This document shows positions 15,387 through 17,046 of a DNA stretch of 17,046 nt, piece after piece. The notes under the pieces were generated by a model that was not told where the DNA came from, did not search any database, and saw nothing but the letters and a program-made list of their open reading frames with translations. Every line of letters starts with the position of its first letter. Position 1 is the stretch's first letter. Origin of the DNA: an uncultured Comamonadaceae bacterium (lineage in GTDB: Bacteria; Pseudomonadota; Gammaproteobacteria; Burkholderiales; Burkholderiaceae_C); contig CALBWZ010000251.1 of NCBI GenBank assembly GCA_937893415.1, positions 1-17,046 of the forward strand. The letters run 5' to 3'. The position numbers were made by a program, and so were the translations under genes.

Positions 15387-16189
15387 CCGCCTCATCGACC
15401 CCAAAAAACGCCGCTAACGAAGCGCCAGACTCAAACAGTACAACTGAAGGTATCAGTGCAGAAGCGGCCATGGGCTGGCTGCACACGGCGAGGTTTTTGA
15501 CCGAAGCGCCGCAGCTGCAACATTTACCAGCGCTGGATGTGCCAGAAATCGCCTTTGTTGGTCGCTCTAACGCCGGTAAATCAACCAGTATCAACACACT
15601 GACGCAAACGCGTCGCATGGCATTTGCGTCTAAAACGCCTGGGCGCACGCAGAGCATTAATTTATTTGCGCTCGGCAAACACAACGAAACCGACGCCGTG
15701 TTGGCCGACTTACCAGGCTATGGTTATGCGGCCGTTCCCAAAGAGGCGAAACTGCGCTGGCAGCGTGTGATGGCGAACTACCTCATCAGTCGCCCCAACT
15801 TACGCGGCATCGTGATGCTGTGTGACCCCCGCCGCGGCCTCACCGAACTAGACGAAATTTTGTTAGACGTCATACGCCCGAGGGTTGAGTTGGGTTTGGA
15901 TTTTTTGGTCCTGCTCACCAAAGCTGACAAGCTGACCAAAGTGGAGGCCAACAAGGCCTTGTCTATTGCGCGACTACAAACGGGCGGTGGCTCACTCAAA
16001 CTCTTCTCAGCACTGAAAAAGCAAGGTGTGACTGAAGTGGCGCAGCTGTTGCACCAATGGACACACGATGCCAACTGGACAGGCAACGGCACTCAACACA
16101 CCGCCAGCAACCATGCCGACAGTGGTTCACACAACGACATGAACACCAACCTTGCCAGCGACATGGATGACCATGCAGACCGCGACTAG
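15383..16189 (+). CDS. engB: Ribosome biogenesis GTPase EngB (YihA/YsxC)
   Basis: Essential GTPase in 50S subunit assembly. The 268-residue frame has G1 GRSNAGKS (60-67), the switch region KTPGRTQ (84-90), G3 DLPGYGYA (109-116), G4 TKAD (179-182) and G5 FSA (208-210). The core from GWLHTARFLT (31) to about 226 matches the usual ~200-residue protein. There are two extensions: a Ser/Ala/Asn-rich N-terminus of about 30 residues, and a tail (227-268) rich in His, Asp and Asn. The start is uncertain: TTG 15383 gives the long form, and ATG 15470 (codon 30) would give the standard length. I favour TTG because relatives in this order often carry an N-terminal extension, as I recall. It is divergent from cytochrome c4, with a plausible promoter at 15301-15329. 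Confidence 0.93.
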   Translation: MTASSTPKNAANEAPDSNSTTEGISAEAAMGWLHTARFLTEAPQLQHLPALDVPEIAFVGRSNAGKSTSINTLTQTRRMAFASKTPGRTQSINLFALGKHNETDAVLADLPGYGYAAVPKEAKLRWQRVMANYLISRPNLRGIVMLCDPRRGLTELDEILLDVIRPRVELGLDFLVLLTKADKLTKVEANKALSIARLQTGGGSLKLFSALKKQGVTEVAQLLHQWTHDANWTGNGTQHTASNHADSGSHNDMNTNLASDMDDHADRD

Positions 16190-16207
16190 CCATTACTGAA
16201 GGTATGC

Positions 16208-16250
16208 GGGTCAGGCTTGGGTGGTTGTACAAACGCATTTTGACCCAAGC
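16208..16250. repeat. Two mutually exclusive hairpins between engB and the hydrolase
   Basis: GGGTCA (16208-16213) can pair with TGACCC (16241-16246), while GCTTGGGT (16215-16222) can pair perfectly with ACCCAAGC (16243-16250). The 3' halves overlap, so only one can form. No T-run follows. This may be a terminator remnant or a switch-like leader of the hydrolase gene. Confidence 0.4.
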
Positions 16251-16271
16251 ACGTCACACACAAGCACTTAC

Positions 16272-17046
16272 ATGACCCCCCGAACACCCACCGACACCCC
16301 CAACGCCGCCTCGGCGGCCATTCACCACGAACGTGTGACGTTGGCCAACGGCACCACCCTGCAAATGCGCGTGTGCCGCCCGCCTGTGGCGTCTGACGAC
16401 GGCTTTGGTTCAGCTGCAAACACGACCGCCAACGCACCATCAGACACCCCAACAACCAAGTTGCTGTTGTTTGTGCACGGCTTTCCAGAGGCCGCGTTTG
16501 TATGGGATGGGTTGATGGCGCATTTTGCGCAGCCAGCCAACGGTGGCTACACCTGCATTGCCCCCAATCTGCGCGGCTTTGGCGACTCAGACTCTCCCAA
16601 CAACATTGACGCCTACAAACCCAAATACCTGGTCGACGACTTGGCCTGTCTCATTGCTCATTACACCCATGGCCCGCTGGCCGCATTGGTGGCCCACGAC
16701 TGGGGCGGCGCCGTTGCTTGGAACCTAGCCGCGACAAGGCCTGAATTGATGCAGCGTTTGCTCATCATCAACGCACCACACCACACTGCTTTTTTGCGCG
16801 ATTTACGCAGCAGTCCCGCCCAACAAGCTGCCAGTGCCTACATGAATTACTTGGTGCGCGAGGACGCTGAGCTCAGGCTCAGCGCCAACGACTTTGCCAA
16901 ATTGTGGCCTTTGTTCAACGACACACAAGGCCAAGCGCCCGCATGGCTCACAGAGACTGTCAAACACCAATACAGGGAGGTCTGGTCAAAGGGCTTAACG
17001 GGGGGGTGCAACTATTACCGGGCCTCCCCTTTGCGTCCACCATTGG
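16272..17046 (+). CDS. Alpha/beta hydrolase, epoxide-hydrolase type (3' end cut)
   Basis: 258 codons are visible from ATG 16272, with no stop before the edge. HGFPE (69-73) is the oxyanion-hole motif typical of epoxide hydrolases and related dehalogenases, and PNLRGFGDSDSP (98-109) follows as usual. The nucleophile elbow is AHDWGG (141-146), with D143 as nucleophile, which favours epoxide hydrolase or haloalkane dehalogenase over serine esterases. The cap domain begins near residue 165; the catalytic acid and His lie outside the window. The first 20 residues and 40-62 are Thr/Ala/Pro-rich and look poorly ordered. No signal peptide. The start has no strong ribosome site. Substrate cannot be told from the sequence. 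It follows engB by 82 bp. Confidence 0.88.
   Translation, partial: MTPRTPTDTPNAASAAIHHERVTLANGTTLQMRVCRPPVASDDGFGSAANTTANAPSDTPTTKLLLFVHGFPEAAFVWDGLMAHFAQPANGGYTCIAPNLRGFGDSDSPNNIDAYKPKYLVDDLACLIAHYTHGPLAALVAHDWGGAVAWNLAATRPELMQRLLIINAPHHTAFLRDLRSSPAQQAASAYMNYLVREDAELRLSANDFAKLWPLFNDTQGQAPAWLTETVKHQYREVWSKGLTGGCNYYRASPLRPPL

Noticed and set aside
15223..15684. A 366-residue cytochrome c4 frame starting at 15684
   Set aside because: The extension is antisense to engB and has no recognisable domain; the Sec signal begins exactly at 15222.
1..17046. CRISPR arrays, tRNA or rRNA genes, transposases, attachment sites
   Set aside because: No regularly spaced direct repeats, no cloverleaf-like or rRNA sequence and no recombinase motifs were seen by reading.

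Overview
The window is an ordinary chromosomal segment of a betaproteobacterium, most likely order Burkholderiales and probably Comamonadaceae-like. This rests on protein style and on gene order recalled from the group (aroK, pil cluster and mrcA, cyaY, lptM-lysA, msrPQ, system II cytochrome c biogenesis, cytochrome c4, engB); I ran no search. GC looks moderate by eye. I see no tRNA, rRNA, insertion sequence, prophage or CRISPR.

Layout. Positions 1-4322 (minus strand) hold a type IV pilus envelope operon followed by aroK (shikimate kinase, cut by the left edge). The operon is compacted. Where most relatives have five genes (pilM, pilN, pilO, pilP, pilQ), here there are three reading frames: a shortened PilM-like domain joined to PilN, a PilO-PilP fusion, and a short PilQ-type secretin that has a lipobox and no visible AMIN region. 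The frames are joined by ATGA overlaps. Diverging from this operon is mrcA (PBP1A, 4534-6972), with a TATAAT box for each direction in the 211-bp gap. Then come cyaY (minus, convergent to mrcA), lptM and lysA (plus), and msrQ-msrP (minus, convergent to lysA). msrPQ repairs oxidised periplasmic methionines. A ccsA-resB pair (minus, overlapping by 4 bp) assembles c-type cytochromes. It lies downstream of a dihaem cytochrome c4 gene, a likely client, from which it is separated by a strong intrinsic terminator. Diverging from cytochrome c4 is engB (YihA/YsxC GTPase, probable TTG start). Last is an alpha/beta hydrolase of epoxide-hydrolase type, cut by the right edge.

How the genes work together. 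Most of the window concerns the envelope: peptidoglycan synthesis (mrcA; lysA makes lysine and consumes the wall precursor meso-DAP), outer-membrane assembly (lptM), pilus or DNA-uptake machinery (pil operon), periplasmic redox repair (msrPQ) and cytochrome maturation (resB-ccsA, cytochrome c4). The most unusual item is the compacted pilus alignment complex. Secondary items are a structured 3' region after cytochrome c4 that could give a small RNA, several perfect hairpins between genes, an 8-codon leader frame overlapping the engB start, and a His/Asp/Asn-rich tail on EngB.
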